Below, one piece after another: positions 16,461 to 25,012 of a DNA stretch of 51,963 nucleotides. Every line of letters begins with the position of its first letter. The stretch's first letter is position 1. Origin of the DNA: a virus; the IMG/VR virus record IMGVR_UViG_3300032770_000028, positions 1 to 51,963 of that record. The stretch is one strand, 5' to 3'. Below the pieces are notes generated by a model. That model saw nothing but the letters and a program-made list of their open reading frames with translations, had not been told where the DNA came from and made no database searches. The position numbers and the translations under genes were made by a program.

Positions 16461-16489
16461 TTGACAGCGTCTCGACAGTAACGTAATAT
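16461..16489 (+). promoter_or_regulatory. Strong sigma70-like promoter
   Basis: TTGACA at 16461-16466, a 17-base spacer, and TAATAT at 16484-16489, in the only real gap between spike 14883 and the HNH gene at 16520. The -35 box is perfect and the -10 box is one base off. It would start a transcript near 16496, covering the HNH gene and the glycosyltransferase cassette. Confidence 0.75.
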
Positions 16490-16519
16490 GGCGGCGTCCT
16501 GCAACCGGGGTGCCGCTAT

Positions 16520-16975
16520 TTGCAATACTGTAAGGCTGGCCATCCGTTAGATAGCGTTAACGCAAGGGTGCGTTTTCGTCCCGGTCCCCGCAGCGAGGGG
16601 CGCCAGGTCGAATGTCGTGTATGCCAGCGCCTTCGTATGCGTGAATGGAAGCGCAAAAACCCCGAGCGGGCTCGCGCTCAGCAGCGGAAAAGTGCTGCTC
16701 GGCGCAAGGACAAGCACCGCGACTACTCTATCCGTATGCTTTATGGTATAGGCACAGCAGAGTACGATAAGTTGCTTGGGGAACAGGGTGGCGTTTGCGC
16801 CATTTGTCGCCGCAAGAACATTGGCCAACGACGCTTGGGTGTAGATCACAACCACGAAACCAAGAAGATTCGTGGCATTCTTTGCGACCGATGTAATCGG
16901 GGACTTGGGTTCTTTGGGGATCGCGAGGATTTGGTGGCCACGGCCTTGGAGTATCTACGTCAAAAGAACCGCTAG
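16520..16975 (+). CDS. HNH endonuclease, endonuclease VII-like
   Basis: A protein of 151 residues. An N-terminal Cys/His finger (CKAGHPLD...CRVCQ) and a basic helix (REWKRKNPERARAQQRKSAA) precede the catalytic segment CAICRRK...LGVDHNHETKKIRGILCDRCN. The start is TTG 16520; the only nearby ATG (16488) runs into a stop. It has its own promoter and a lower GC content than its neighbours, as expected for a mobile gene. Its end lies on the N-terminal coding stretch of the next gene. Confidence 0.85.
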   Translation: MQYCKAGHPLDSVNARVRFRPGPRSEGRQVECRVCQRLRMREWKRKNPERARAQQRKSAARRKDKHRDYSIRMLYGIGTAEYDKLLGEQGGVCAICRRKNIGQRRLGVDHNHETKKIRGILCDRCNRGLGFFGDREDLVATALEYLRQKNR

Positions 16976-17052
16976 TCTCGGCGATTCTCACAAGGAACGA
17001 AGCGGGGAGATACCTTGGAGAAATTCTCGCTCGATGCAGCGAGTTTGGGAAG

Positions 17053-18840
17053 GTGGTTATCCTTGACGACGCCAGCACGGATGCAACGGAGGAGCTGTGT
17101 CGAAGCAACCCGAACGTGGTTGCTTACCGGAAACGCGAGGCGCAGGCTTCCGCCTGGGGCGCCGAATCGAGTGCCAGACGAGAACTCTGGGACTTGGCCG
17201 CCGAGTACGGAGAGTGGGTGCTGTTCTGCGATGCCGACCAGTTGCTCGTCGGCGACCCCCGACCGCTGCTGCAAACCGTAGAAGCCAACGCCATTGCCTA
17301 CATACTCTACGATTGTTGGCACGAGCGCACGCTCTATCGCGACGATGGCTTTTGGCGAGCCCATCTGCATCCTCGTGCCTGGCTGGTCAATCCTCATCGA
17401 GTACCAAGCGACTGGACGCCTCGATGGTCAGACCGTGGTTGTCATTGCGGTCACCTGCCTGAAAACTTCCCCGCGCGGACTCTGGTGGCGCCTCCGGCAA
17501 CGCATTATTGGTTGCATCTCGGCTACGTCAAAGAAGCTGATCGCGCGGCTAAGCTCGAACGATACCACGCTGTCGGAGGGCAATTGACGGATTTCGAGAA
17601 AGCGCACGCCGAGAGCATTGGGGACAAGCACCCGACGCTCCGGCGCCTGCCAACAGAACAGCCGATCCGCGTGCTTGTCGGCGCCCCCACGCGCAAGCGA
17701 GCGGACGTCCTCAAGGCGCACTTGGACTCGCTGGCGTGGCAGGAACTCCCGCCCCGCGTGGAAGTGGAATACTGCTTTATCAACGATTATCCCGAACCTG
17801 ATGTGGGTGAGGTGATTCTGCAACACTTTGTTGCTGATCGTAAGGGTGTGTTACTGACGCCACAAACCAGGCCGCCAGGGAATGACTTCTCCGACAGCGA
17901 CCCCGTTACCCACCGCTGGACCCAGTCGGCGATGGGCCGCGTGGGGGCGATGCGGCAGCAAATCCTGGCCTACGGCGCCTCGCAGGGCTTCGATTACGTG
18001 TGGATGGTGGATACGGACCTCATCTGCGACAAAACGGTGCTAGCGAGCCTCCTGGCGTGCCAGAAGGCCATCGTGAGCGCCGTATACTGGACGCGCTGGG
18101 AGCGCGTGGGCTTGCACGCGGGGCCGCAGGTGTGGCTGGCGCCCGTGTACGAACTGGGCAAGGGGCCGTTCTACCCCGAGTCGGAGTTTCGCAAGCAGTT
18201 GGCAGACCGCGAGTTAGTGCCAGTCGGCGGGCTGGGCGCCTGTACCTTGATTCGGATGGACGCGATCCGCAAGGGCGTGGGCTACACGCGCTGCCCGAAT
18301 TTCCCCACGGGAGGGCTCTGGGATGGCGAGGACCGACACTTCTGCGAGTGGGCCAAACGTCTCCACGTCGAACTCTGGGCCGACGCGTGGCCCGACATCT
18401 TCCACGTCTACCACACCGATGATGTGGCCCGCGTACCGCTTTGGCAAGAGCGGCTGGGAACCGTTCATCCCGCCAAGCCTCGACCTGGCGACCTTATCAG
18501 CCTCCGCCTGCTCGCCGTCGAGAAGCCCATCGGTTACGAGTTCGTACGCACGCTGCTCAGCGGCGATGCGCTCCTACCTGAGCTTGCACAGGCCGTCTCC
18601 GAGATGACGCGAGGCGAGACGCGGATCGTGCGCGTCCATTTCCCCAAGAGTTGGCCGCTGGAGGAAGTGCAGGGCAAGACGCGGCTCATCGAAGTGATGC
18701 TCATTGACTGCAAGCCGCAGGGCGTGGCGCCCGTGCTGGAAGACGAGTTCCACGTGAGCGCGGCCGGGTTTCGCAAGGACGCGATGGACATGACGCAGCA
18801 GCAGTGCGACTTGCTGGGGAGTGAACATGCCAATGTCTAA
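17053..18840 (+). CDS. Two-domain family 2 glycosyltransferase, start displaced
   Basis: A protein of 595 residues from GTG 17053. The first GT-A domain (residues 1-190) has DDASTD at its very start and FCDADQLLVGD; the second (about 205-430) has VLVGAPTRKRADVLKAHL and the metal-binding VDTDLI. The frame stays open upstream, and 16978-17052 encodes SAILTRNEAGRYL and KVVIL, the normal opening of such enzymes. GTG 17053 therefore gives a truncated domain. No ATG, GTG or TTG exists in frame between the HNH stop and 17053. It transfers a sugar in surface or DNA glycan modification; the substrate is unknown. Confidence 0.8.
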   Translation: MVILDDASTDATEELCRSNPNVVAYRKREAQASAWGAESSARRELWDLAAEYGEWVLFCDADQLLVGDPRPLLQTVEANAIAYILYDCWHERTLYRDDGFWRAHLHPRAWLVNPHRVPSDWTPRWSDRGCHCGHLPENFPARTLVAPPATHYWLHLGYVKEADRAAKLERYHAVGGQLTDFEKAHAESIGDKHPTLRRLPTEQPIRVLVGAPTRKRADVLKAHLDSLAWQELPPRVEVEYCFINDYPEPDVGEVILQHFVADRKGVLLTPQTRPPGNDFSDSDPVTHRWTQSAMGRVGAMRQQILAYGASQGFDYVWMVDTDLICDKTVLASLLACQKAIVSAVYWTRWERVGLHAGPQVWLAPVYELGKGPFYPESEFRKQLADRELVPVGGLGACTLIRMDAIRKGVGYTRCPNFPTGGLWDGEDRHFCEWAKRLHVELWADAWPDIFHVYHTDDVARVPLWQERLGTVHPAKPRPGDLISLRLLAVEKPIGYEFVRTLLSGDALLPELAQAVSEMTRGETRIVRVHFPKSWPLEEVQGKTRLIEVMLIDCKPQGVAPVLEDEFHVSAAGFRKDAMDMTQQQCDLLGSEHANV

Positions 18841-19033
18841 GGAAAAGTGTCTTGAGGACGCGCTACGCTATGCCGTGCTCATCATTCAGAGTTACGAGTC
18901 TGATATACGTAATTCGGATTGGGTGGGCATAGACCTTGTCAAGCGCGGGTTCTGCCAAGGCGATATTTATCGGGGCGCGCTCAAAATGATTGAGCGCCTG
19001 TCTGAACCAGACAGGGTCACATTGCATGGCTGA
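18827..19033 (+). CDS. Hypothetical 68-residue protein
   Basis: It starts at ATG 18827, six bases after GGGGAG; ATG 18833 is an alternative. It overlaps the glycosyltransferase end and the next gene's start. The product is helical and charged (CLEDALRYAVLIIQSYESDI, LVKRGFCQGDIYRGALKMIE). No family recognised. Codon use is lower in GC than in the flanks. Confidence 0.6.
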   Translation: MPMSKEKCLEDALRYAVLIIQSYESDIRNSDWVGIDLVKRGFCQGDIYRGALKMIERLSEPDRVTLHG

Positions 19034-19859
19034 CCAGCAAGTGCAAGTGCCGCCGGGTTGCGTGTTTCTGACCACGTACGGCTTGCTCAGGCACGAGACA
19101 CACCGCTGCATCATGGAAATGCGCAGCCATTGCGAGAAGAACGGGCTCTTCAACATCGCGTGGGAATCCATTCCCGGCATGCTCGTGGACATGGCGCGCA
19201 ACCAAGCCGTAGCCACGATGCTCAGCAAGCCCCCGCTCCAGTGGCTGCTGTTCGTCGATGGGGACGCCACGTTCCAACCCGACGCGCTCATGCGCCTGCT
19301 GCTCTTTGCCTACCGCGACATGCCGAGCGCGGACATTGTGGGCGCGTACAATCCCTTGCGTTCTTCGCCGCACTTGCCGACCATCGATACCGGCACCGGC
19401 ACGTGGGAATCTCATCTGCCGATGAGCGGCCCGATGGAAGTGATGCGCACGGGTAGCGCGTTTGTTTTGCTCAAGCGTCATGTGTTCGAGCGCATCCCCG
19501 GCCCATGGTATGGGGTTAAGAACATGATGCGCCCGATTGACGCGCTGGCCGAAACAGATACGTTTGCGAGAACGAAGTTCGATGGCCGGAACCCCTTGGC
19601 GAACACGCCGGAGTGGCAAGCGTTGTTGAAGTGCGCCAAAGAGGAACAGTCCACGTTTGCACCGCCCGATCCGGTGAGTTTTGTCGGGGAAGATAGCGGT
19701 TGCCTCGATAAGGCTATGTTTGCCGGATGCTCCGCGTGGGTCTTGACAGACGTGGTATGCGGCCACGTGGCTGACAGAATTATCACAGCGGCAGATCATC
19801 GTCGGGCGCTTGGTGAGAACGCACTCAGGCGCAGGCAACTTGTAGGGATAACCCGGTGA
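19026..19859 (+). CDS. Glycosyltransferase, GT-A fold
   Basis: A protein of 277 residues from ATG 19026. VPPGCVFLTTYGLLRHETH opens the fold, DMARNQAVATML precedes LLFVDGDATFQPDAL (DGD as the DxD metal motif, about residues 75-80), and ADIVGAYNPLR follows. This is the pattern of GT2-like proteins in phages and bacterial capsule clusters. It is coupled to the HNH gene at 19856. Sugar and acceptor unknown. Confidence 0.75.
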   Translation: MADQQVQVPPGCVFLTTYGLLRHETHRCIMEMRSHCEKNGLFNIAWESIPGMLVDMARNQAVATMLSKPPLQWLLFVDGDATFQPDALMRLLLFAYRDMPSADIVGAYNPLRSSPHLPTIDTGTGTWESHLPMSGPMEVMRTGSAFVLLKRHVFERIPGPWYGVKNMMRPIDALAETDTFARTKFDGRNPLANTPEWQALLKCAKEEQSTFAPPDPVSFVGEDSGCLDKAMFAGCSAWVLTDVVCGHVADRIITAADHRRALGENALRRRQLVGITR

Positions 19860-20494
19860 AATCTTGCTCTCAGTGTTTCCGCGAACTTGATGAGAGTTGC
19901 TTTCCTCGTATCAAGGCACGGGGCAACCGCGCCGGTTCGTGGTGCAGAGAGTGTTGCGCCAAAAAGAGTGGCGAGTCTTACCGTGCCCACAAAGAGCGTG
20001 CGGCAAAATGGAGCAGAGAATATCGGAAAACGCATGCCGCAGAGATTCGCGAGCGCAATAAACGGTACTACGCTGAAGGGGCAGCAGAACAAATAGCCAA
20101 AGCAGTTGCATGGGCGCGTGCCCACCCAGAACGTCGGCGTGCCACGCGTGCCAAGTGGGCCGCTGCGCATCCCGATCTGGACAAGAAGGCCAAGGTCGAG
20201 TGGAAGCGTCGAAATCCCGACAAGTTAGCCGAGGAGTCAGCACGTCGTCGGGCCAGGAAGCTTAACGCTCCGATCAATGATTTGAGTGGGCGGGTGTGGC
20301 CACTAGTGCAAGCGGTGTTCCGCAACCGTTGCGTATACTGTGGCGAGACGAAGAAACTGACACGCGACCATGTTCAGGCGCTGACCAGGGGCGGCGATCA
20401 CTCGTTGCACAACATTGCCCCGGCGTGCCAATCGTGTAATTCGCGGAAGCACAATGGCCCCGCGCCGACTTTCTGGTGGAAGCGGCGTGTCTAG
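19856..20494 (+). CDS. HNH endonuclease with repeated basic N-terminus
   Basis: A protein of 212 residues from GTG 19856 (GTGA overlap). An N-terminal zinc finger (CSQCFRELDESCFPR...CRECC) leads into basic repeats of the type W-x-x-x-HPE/NPD-(R/K). The C-terminal HNH module is CVYCGETKKLTRDHVQALTR, then HNIAPACQSCNSRKHN. It resembles the HNH at 28456 and differs from the endonuclease VII-like genes. Probably a homing gene. Confidence 0.85.
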   Translation: MKSCSQCFRELDESCFPRIKARGNRAGSWCRECCAKKSGESYRAHKERAAKWSREYRKTHAAEIRERNKRYYAEGAAEQIAKAVAWARAHPERRRATRAKWAAAHPDLDKKAKVEWKRRNPDKLAEESARRRARKLNAPINDLSGRVWPLVQAVFRNRCVYCGETKKLTRDHVQALTRGGDHSLHNIAPACQSCNSRKHNGPAPTFWWKRRV

Positions 20495-20666
20495 ACTCAC
20501 CGCAGTTCCGAGCGGCGTGACGTGCGGCGTGTGCGCGGGCTGGAGCAACGGCGGCTACCGCGAGCAAGAACTCGTCTATACCAGTTGGAACTCGCGGCTG
20601 AGCAATGCCTGCTGCCCGAATTGCGGGGTGCAGTACACGTGGGCAAGGAGCGCGTATGACGCTTAG
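20487..20666 (+). CDS. Small zinc-ribbon protein
   Basis: A protein of 59 residues from GTG 20487 (ATG 20454 would add 11). Two Cys pairs, TCGVCAG and CCPNCGVQY, form a zinc ribbon around a Trp/Tyr-rich middle. It overlaps the HNH gene before it and the membrane protein after it. Function unknown. Confidence 0.6.
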   Translation: MSRLTAVPSGVTCGVCAGWSNGGYREQELVYTSWNSRLSNACCPNCGVQYTWARSAYDA

Positions 20667-21255
20667 GGCAACCGTGGGGCTGGCGCTGGCCTGCGTGCTG
20701 GTGGGTGGCATTGCGGGCTACTGCTATCAGGGCAAGACCGTGGACGCTGCGTACCAGCGGCTGGATAGTGCGTACGTAAATTACAGGCGGCAGCAACCGA
20801 AGGTGGACAGCGTGGACCGCTGGCGCGTGGACACCGTGCGGATCGTGGGCCACGCCATCGCGGGCGACTCGCTCAAGGTGGACAGCCTGACGCGCATCAT
20901 CGCGGGCAAGGACTCGGCCTTCGCTGCCCATCTGCGCGAGGACTCGGCTTCCACGGGCGAGTTCACGGCCTTCGCTCAAGCCGTGCAGGAACGCGACTCG
21001 ACCGAGCGTGCCCAGATCGCCAGCCTCAAGTTCGTCGTGGCCCAGCAGGACACGGATGCCGTGGCGCTGCGCGGGCGGCTGATGCAGGCCAACGCCCTGC
21101 TCGCGCAAGCGATAGGCGTCTCCCGACAACTGGCGAGCCGGGCCGACCGCCGCTGGCACCTCGTGGCCTACGCGGGCTACGGCGCCACCGTTGCCGCCGG
21201 CACGCTCCACGCCGGTCCCCAGGTGGGTGTCGGGATTGGCTATACCCTCTGGTAG
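20656..21255 (+). CDS. Membrane-anchored coiled-coil protein (possible i-spanin)
   Basis: A protein of 199 residues from ATG 20656 behind AAGGAG. Residues 4-25 form an N-terminal signal anchor (ATVGLALACVLVGGIAG). Residues 35-165 are a long charged helical stretch with heptad character. The C-terminal WHLVAYAGYGATVAAGT plus GPQVGVGIGYTLW is beta-like. The layout fits an Rz-like inner-membrane spanin but also other periplasmic phage proteins; no partner lipoprotein was found. Confidence 0.55.
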   Translation: MTLRATVGLALACVLVGGIAGYCYQGKTVDAAYQRLDSAYVNYRRQQPKVDSVDRWRVDTVRIVGHAIAGDSLKVDSLTRIIAGKDSAFAAHLREDSASTGEFTAFAQAVQERDSTERAQIASLKFVVAQQDTDAVALRGRLMQANALLAQAIGVSRQLASRADRRWHLVAYAGYGATVAAGTLHAGPQVGVGIGYTLW

Positions 21256-21294
21256 CGGGTAGATTATAGGGAGACGGTTTACCGAGGAGACACG

Positions 21295-21411
21295 ATGCGC
21301 CGGGTGGTCATGCTGGCCGCAGGGCTGGTCCTCCTTGCTGCGGCGCTCCACTGGAGTCCGCGCCGCCCGGCGCCCCTCTCGCGGCGTGAGGCCGCAGGAT
21401 ACGGACACTAA
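21295..21411 (+). CDS. 38-residue predicted membrane peptide
   Basis: ATG 21295 follows GAGGAG at 21284-21289. The product MRRVVMLAAGLVLLAAALHW plus an 18-residue tail has one membrane segment and a basic Pro/Arg tail. It has no lipobox Cys, so it is not an obvious outer spanin. Next to the coiled-coil membrane protein it may work with it. Confidence 0.5.
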   Translation: MRRVVMLAAGLVLLAAALHWSPRRPAPLSRREAAGYGH

Positions 21412-21414
21412 TCC

Positions 21415-22002
21415 ATGCCCATTACGTGGAACGAAGCCTCTCCCGCTGATACCGACGGCGCCGGCACGGCCGCCAGCGCTCTGCGGTCCCTCAAGGCCAA
21501 TCTCGCTACTGGACTCGCCACGTCCGTGTACTGGCCGGGCAGCGGCGGGGCGTCGGCGGCCAGCGCAGGTTGGCCCAAGATCGGGACGGCACGGCCCCTG
21601 TATGGTACGCAGTCGCAGGTGAGTGCCTATGCCGATGCCTTCCTGATGCTCACCAGTGATACCAGCCGCCTGTTCGCCGTGAACAGCGCTTCCACGGTGT
21701 TCCTCGGGGGCTCGCGGGTGATTGAGTCCTCGACCACGTCGATGGCCGTGAACACGCACTACATCCTGGCGACGGGCCAGCTTCAGAACAGCGTGGTGGG
21801 CGGGTACGGCGTCACGTTCACGCAGGCCCCGGCGCTCATTCTTCAGAACACGGGCGTGAGCGGGTCGGCCACCGCGATCATTCGGGGCGCTCCGTCGGCT
21901 ACCACCTTCATCTTTGATGCCTGGATGCTCGGTTCTAGCTTCACCGCCACGGCATCCACCATCACCTTCACGTACCTGGCCTACGGCCCCGTGAGTTTCT
22001 AG
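21415..22002 (+). CDS. Tail structural protein, paralogue 1
   Basis: A protein of 195 residues. The opening MPITWNEASPADTDGAGTAA, then ALRSLKANLATGL and YWPGSGGASAASAGWP, is repeated in the next gene. The rest is strand-rich and Ser/Thr/Ala rich. It lies directly before the nozzle-like gene, so a tail appendage is likely. No named family recognised. Confidence 0.65.
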   Translation: MPITWNEASPADTDGAGTAASALRSLKANLATGLATSVYWPGSGGASAASAGWPKIGTARPLYGTQSQVSAYADAFLMLTSDTSRLFAVNSASTVFLGGSRVIESSTTSMAVNTHYILATGQLQNSVVGGYGVTFTQAPALILQNTGVSGSATAIIRGAPSATTFIFDAWMLGSSFTATASTITFTYLAYGPVSF

Positions 22003-22003
22003 C

Positions 22004-22663
22004 ATGGCCATCGGCTGGAACGAGTTGCTGCCGAACGACAGCGATTTCTACGCGGGCGACGCCTCGGCCGTACGGAGTCTTGAAACGTCGTTCGCGCAGG
22101 GCATCAGCAACGCGCTGATGTGGCCGGGGAGCGGCGGCAGGAGTTCGGCAAGCGCGGGCTGGCCGCAGTTCGGATTCGGCAGCCGTCCGTGCCTGGACGT
22201 ACAAAGTAACCTCTCCTCCACGGTGTCGGCCTCGCTGATGCTGTCACTGGACTCGGCGTTCACGAGTTCCTCTACGTTCACGATGCGTCTCTGGGACACG
22301 TCCTCCGTCACCACGCAGGTGGTCGGGGGGCGCCTCGCCGTGGAGCACTACTGGCTCCAAGACGGCACCTTCTCGCTGGTCACGGAGGCCGGTCCCCCCA
22401 AGGGCACGCGCTGGGTGATGAGCGGGGGCACGGTCTCGGCCAGCAGCGCGGCGGTGTTCGGTGTCACCTACGGGGCGCCACCGCGCGTGTGGGGAACCGG
22501 GCAGGCTTCGACGTTCCCCGGCGGGATGGAGGAATCGGCGGTGTCGCTCTCGGGCATCACCACGGGTGGCTGCTACACGAACATCGTGTACTGGAACGGG
22601 AGTTCGGAGAATTTGCTGGTGGGCGTGGTGCACTGGCTGAGTCTCGGCACGGTGGCGTTCTGA
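22004..22663 (+). CDS. Tail structural protein, paralogue 2
   Basis: A protein of 219 residues opening MAIGWNELLPNDSDFYAGDA, with AVRSLETSFAQGIS and MWPGSGGRSSASAGWP, the same framework as the gene at 21415. The C-terminal halves have diverged. It joins the nozzle-like gene in a TGATG overlap. The pair reflects tandem duplication in the tail region. Confidence 0.65.
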   Translation: MAIGWNELLPNDSDFYAGDASAVRSLETSFAQGISNALMWPGSGGRSSASAGWPQFGFGSRPCLDVQSNLSSTVSASLMLSLDSAFTSSSTFTMRLWDTSSVTTQVVGGRLAVEHYWLQDGTFSLVTEAGPPKGTRWVMSGGTVSASSAAVFGVTYGAPPRVWGTGQASTFPGGMEESAVSLSGITTGGCYTNIVYWNGSSENLLVGVVHWLSLGTVAF

Positions 22664-24582
22664 TGGCCGTCAAGCGCAGTGGCTCGGGCAAGTACGGGAC
22701 GGGCGTGAGCTTGCCGCAGCCCCCGGCCGCGCCCACGTTCGGGACCGCCTTCGAGGGGCCGCAGAAAGGCGGGCCGACGAGTGCGGCCACCACGATGGAG
22801 CCCAACTGGGGCCTGCCCATCGAGATGCCGCAGCAGCGGTTCCCGCGCAACTTCGCGTACCTGAAAGATCAGGAAACGCCGAAGCCCGAGCCCACGTTCG
22901 GCTCCGACGTGGGGGGCTCGATCTACCAGCCCACGCCCAATAACCCCACGCCCTACGGCACGGACGTGCGGGAGTACGGCAACTACCATTTCCTGAATCT
23001 GCCGCAGACCATCGTGAGCAAGGCCCAGCCGCTCACGTTCGGCCTCAACACGAAGGTGAGCCCACCCGATTTGCCCGCAGGCGTGACGCCGGTAGCCCAG
23101 AACTTCCTCGTCCGCGATGGCGGCATCGAGCCGCGCTACAAGCTGGCGCAGCTCTCGTCCACGAGTCTCCACGACTACACCGTGGGCCTGACGGAGTATT
23201 CCACCACCACGGGGGCCAAGTATCCGGTGGCTGTGAGCCCTGCCACGGTGGCGTGGTTCAACTCGCAGGGCGCCGTATGGTCGAACCTGTCGTATGTGGC
23301 AAACTCGGTGAACGTGAAACCCAGCGGCGCCAATACCGACTACTGGGATTTCGCCGTGACGTATCATCCCACGCTGGACGAGAACATCCTCGTCATGTGC
23401 AACGGGGTGAACCAGGCGTTCGAGTGGGACGGGCCGACGAGCGGCAGCGGCAGCAGCGCGGGGCTCTTTAGCGCGCTCACCAACGCCCCCACGGCCCGCT
23501 ACGTGGCGGAGTTCGATTCCCGCGTGCTGTTCGGCTACATCACCAGCGGGTCCAACGTGTACCCGCAGCGCATCATCTGGACGGGCAAGGGGCTGCCGGA
23601 GACGGCGAACCAGATCGCCTCAGATGGTGGGTTCTACGACCTGCTGGACGCCACGGGCCGGATTCAGCGGCTGGTGGAAGATGGCCAGCGCATCCTCGTG
23701 TTCTTCGAGTACGAGACGTGGCAGGGGTATCGGGCGGACTACCCGTTCGACTTGCAGTTCGTGCCGTTGCATCGGGGCGTGGGGCTGGCGGCGCCGTTCA
23801 GCGCGGCGAAGACTCCCTATGGCACGGCGTTCCTCGGCTCCGACTACCGCATCTACCTGATCCCGCCGGGCGGCACGCCGCAGTGCATCAGCGATGCCAT
23901 CTGGGCGAGTATGCGCGACGAGATTACGAGCCCACAACTCAGCGTGGGCGTGTTCGATCAGCGACTCAATGAATACCAGCTCTATTACCCGGTGGCGGGC
24001 GGCAGCGGGCGGCCCACGCACTCGCGGCACTACAACTTTGCGGACCAGACCTGGACGCCGCACACGTTCGGCATCGACATCGACGCCGCGACGAACGCCA
24101 CGCTTAGCAGCAGCGCCACCACGTTCGGTGGCCTCGTCGGTACGTTCCTTCAGCAGACCCTCACGTACGGGCAGTTGAGCGGCGTGGCGGGCCAGCGTAC
24201 GGTGCTGGCGGGCACGTCCGACGGGACGATTGGCCAGTTCGTCTCGGGCGCCACGGGCGACCTCGGCGCGAGCGTGGATGCCAAGTACCTCGCGCACATC
24301 GGGAATGCGGAATCCGACCGCCGGCTCATGCTCAGCGAACTCTGGATCGACTATCGCGCGGACAGCGCCAGTTCGCTCACCATCAGCGTGAGCCGGGATT
24401 TCGGGCAGAGCTTCGTGCAGAGCTACAGCGTGGCCTTGCCAGCCGCGAACCCCAGCGCGCAGACGGTGGTGCAGGTGGGGCTCAGCGCGGTGTATCCGAG
24501 CGTGCAATTGGAGGACGATCACGGCACGCGGTTCAGGATTCAGCGCGCGCTCGCCCGGCTAGAGGATACGGGCCGTGGCTAG
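22663..24582 (+). CDS. Tail nozzle or DNA-stabilisation-like protein
   Basis: A protein of 639 residues from ATG 22663. After a Pro-rich N-terminus, residues 140-160 read PAGVTPVAQNFLVRDGGIEP, the pattern that opens P22 gp10 / T7 gp12-like nozzle proteins. A long repetitive strand-rich body of propeller type follows (SRVLFGYITSG, QRIIWTGKGLPET, TWQGYRADYPFDLQF, LGSDYRIYLIPPGG). With portal and SU10-like adaptors it would complete the tail channel. The assignment is by pattern and neighbourhood. Confidence 0.65.
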   Translation: MAVKRSGSGKYGTGVSLPQPPAAPTFGTAFEGPQKGGPTSAATTMEPNWGLPIEMPQQRFPRNFAYLKDQETPKPEPTFGSDVGGSIYQPTPNNPTPYGTDVREYGNYHFLNLPQTIVSKAQPLTFGLNTKVSPPDLPAGVTPVAQNFLVRDGGIEPRYKLAQLSSTSLHDYTVGLTEYSTTTGAKYPVAVSPATVAWFNSQGAVWSNLSYVANSVNVKPSGANTDYWDFAVTYHPTLDENILVMCNGVNQAFEWDGPTSGSGSSAGLFSALTNAPTARYVAEFDSRVLFGYITSGSNVYPQRIIWTGKGLPETANQIASDGGFYDLLDATGRIQRLVEDGQRILVFFEYETWQGYRADYPFDLQFVPLHRGVGLAAPFSAAKTPYGTAFLGSDYRIYLIPPGGTPQCISDAIWASMRDEITSPQLSVGVFDQRLNEYQLYYPVAGGSGRPTHSRHYNFADQTWTPHTFGIDIDAATNATLSSSATTFGGLVGTFLQQTLTYGQLSGVAGQRTVLAGTSDGTIGQFVSGATGDLGASVDAKYLAHIGNAESDRRLMLSELWIDYRADSASSLTISVSRDFGQSFVQSYSVALPAANPSAQTVVQVGLSAVYPSVQLEDDHGTRFRIQRALARLEDTGRG

Positions 24583-25012
24583 CCGCCCCGCGTTGGTAGT
24601 TTCGCCCACGGTTAAGCAACAGGCGCTGGCCTATCTGGCTGAGCGGTACGATGAGGATACGCGCGACATAGATGTGATTTGGCTGATGGCAGATATGGTT
24701 GAGCAGTTGCCCGCGAAAGTGCCTCTGCTGCAAACGCCCATTCCTGATGACCCGAACGGGTTGCCCGATGCGTTGTTCGCCTATCTACAACGATGGGCCA
24801 AAGTTCTGTCGGGTGTACGGGTGCTCACGGTATGTCATATGGGGGAGAATCGTAGCGGGCTGGCCAGCGCTTTGTTGCTGATGGCACAGGGCAAAACAGC
24901 CCAAGGGGCCATTGCGGCTATTCGGGCGTCGGGAACTCCGTTAACCGACAATCCGTACTTCCTGTGGAATCCGGGGTTCGTGCGCCAACTAGAGGCGGTC
25001 AGTGGCCAATAG
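24575..25012 (+). CDS. Dual-specificity (tyrosine) phosphatase-like protein
   Basis: A protein of 145 residues from GTG 24575, overlapping the nozzle-like gene by eight bases. The catalytic P-loop CHMGENRSG fits C-x5-R-(S/T), with the nucleophile Cys at about residue 88 and Arg at 94. It is followed by LASALLLMAQG, the usual helix. The residue before Cys is Val, where His is usual. A general-acid Asp may lie in the PIPDDPNG loop (about residues 52-58). It lies between tail genes; the substrate could be a protein, nucleotide or glycan phosphate. Confidence 0.7.
   Translation: MASRPALVVSPTVKQQALAYLAERYDEDTRDIDVIWLMADMVEQLPAKVPLLQTPIPDDPNGLPDALFAYLQRWAKVLSGVRVLTVCHMGENRSGLASALLLMAQGKTAQGAIAAIRASGTPLTDNPYFLWNPGFVRQLEAVSGQ

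Noticed and set aside
21265-21274. TATAGGGAGA, identical to the initiation part of T7 late promoters
   Set aside because: The upstream recognition half of a T7 promoter does not match and no phage RNA polymerase gene was found. A chance match ahead of a small gene is more likely.
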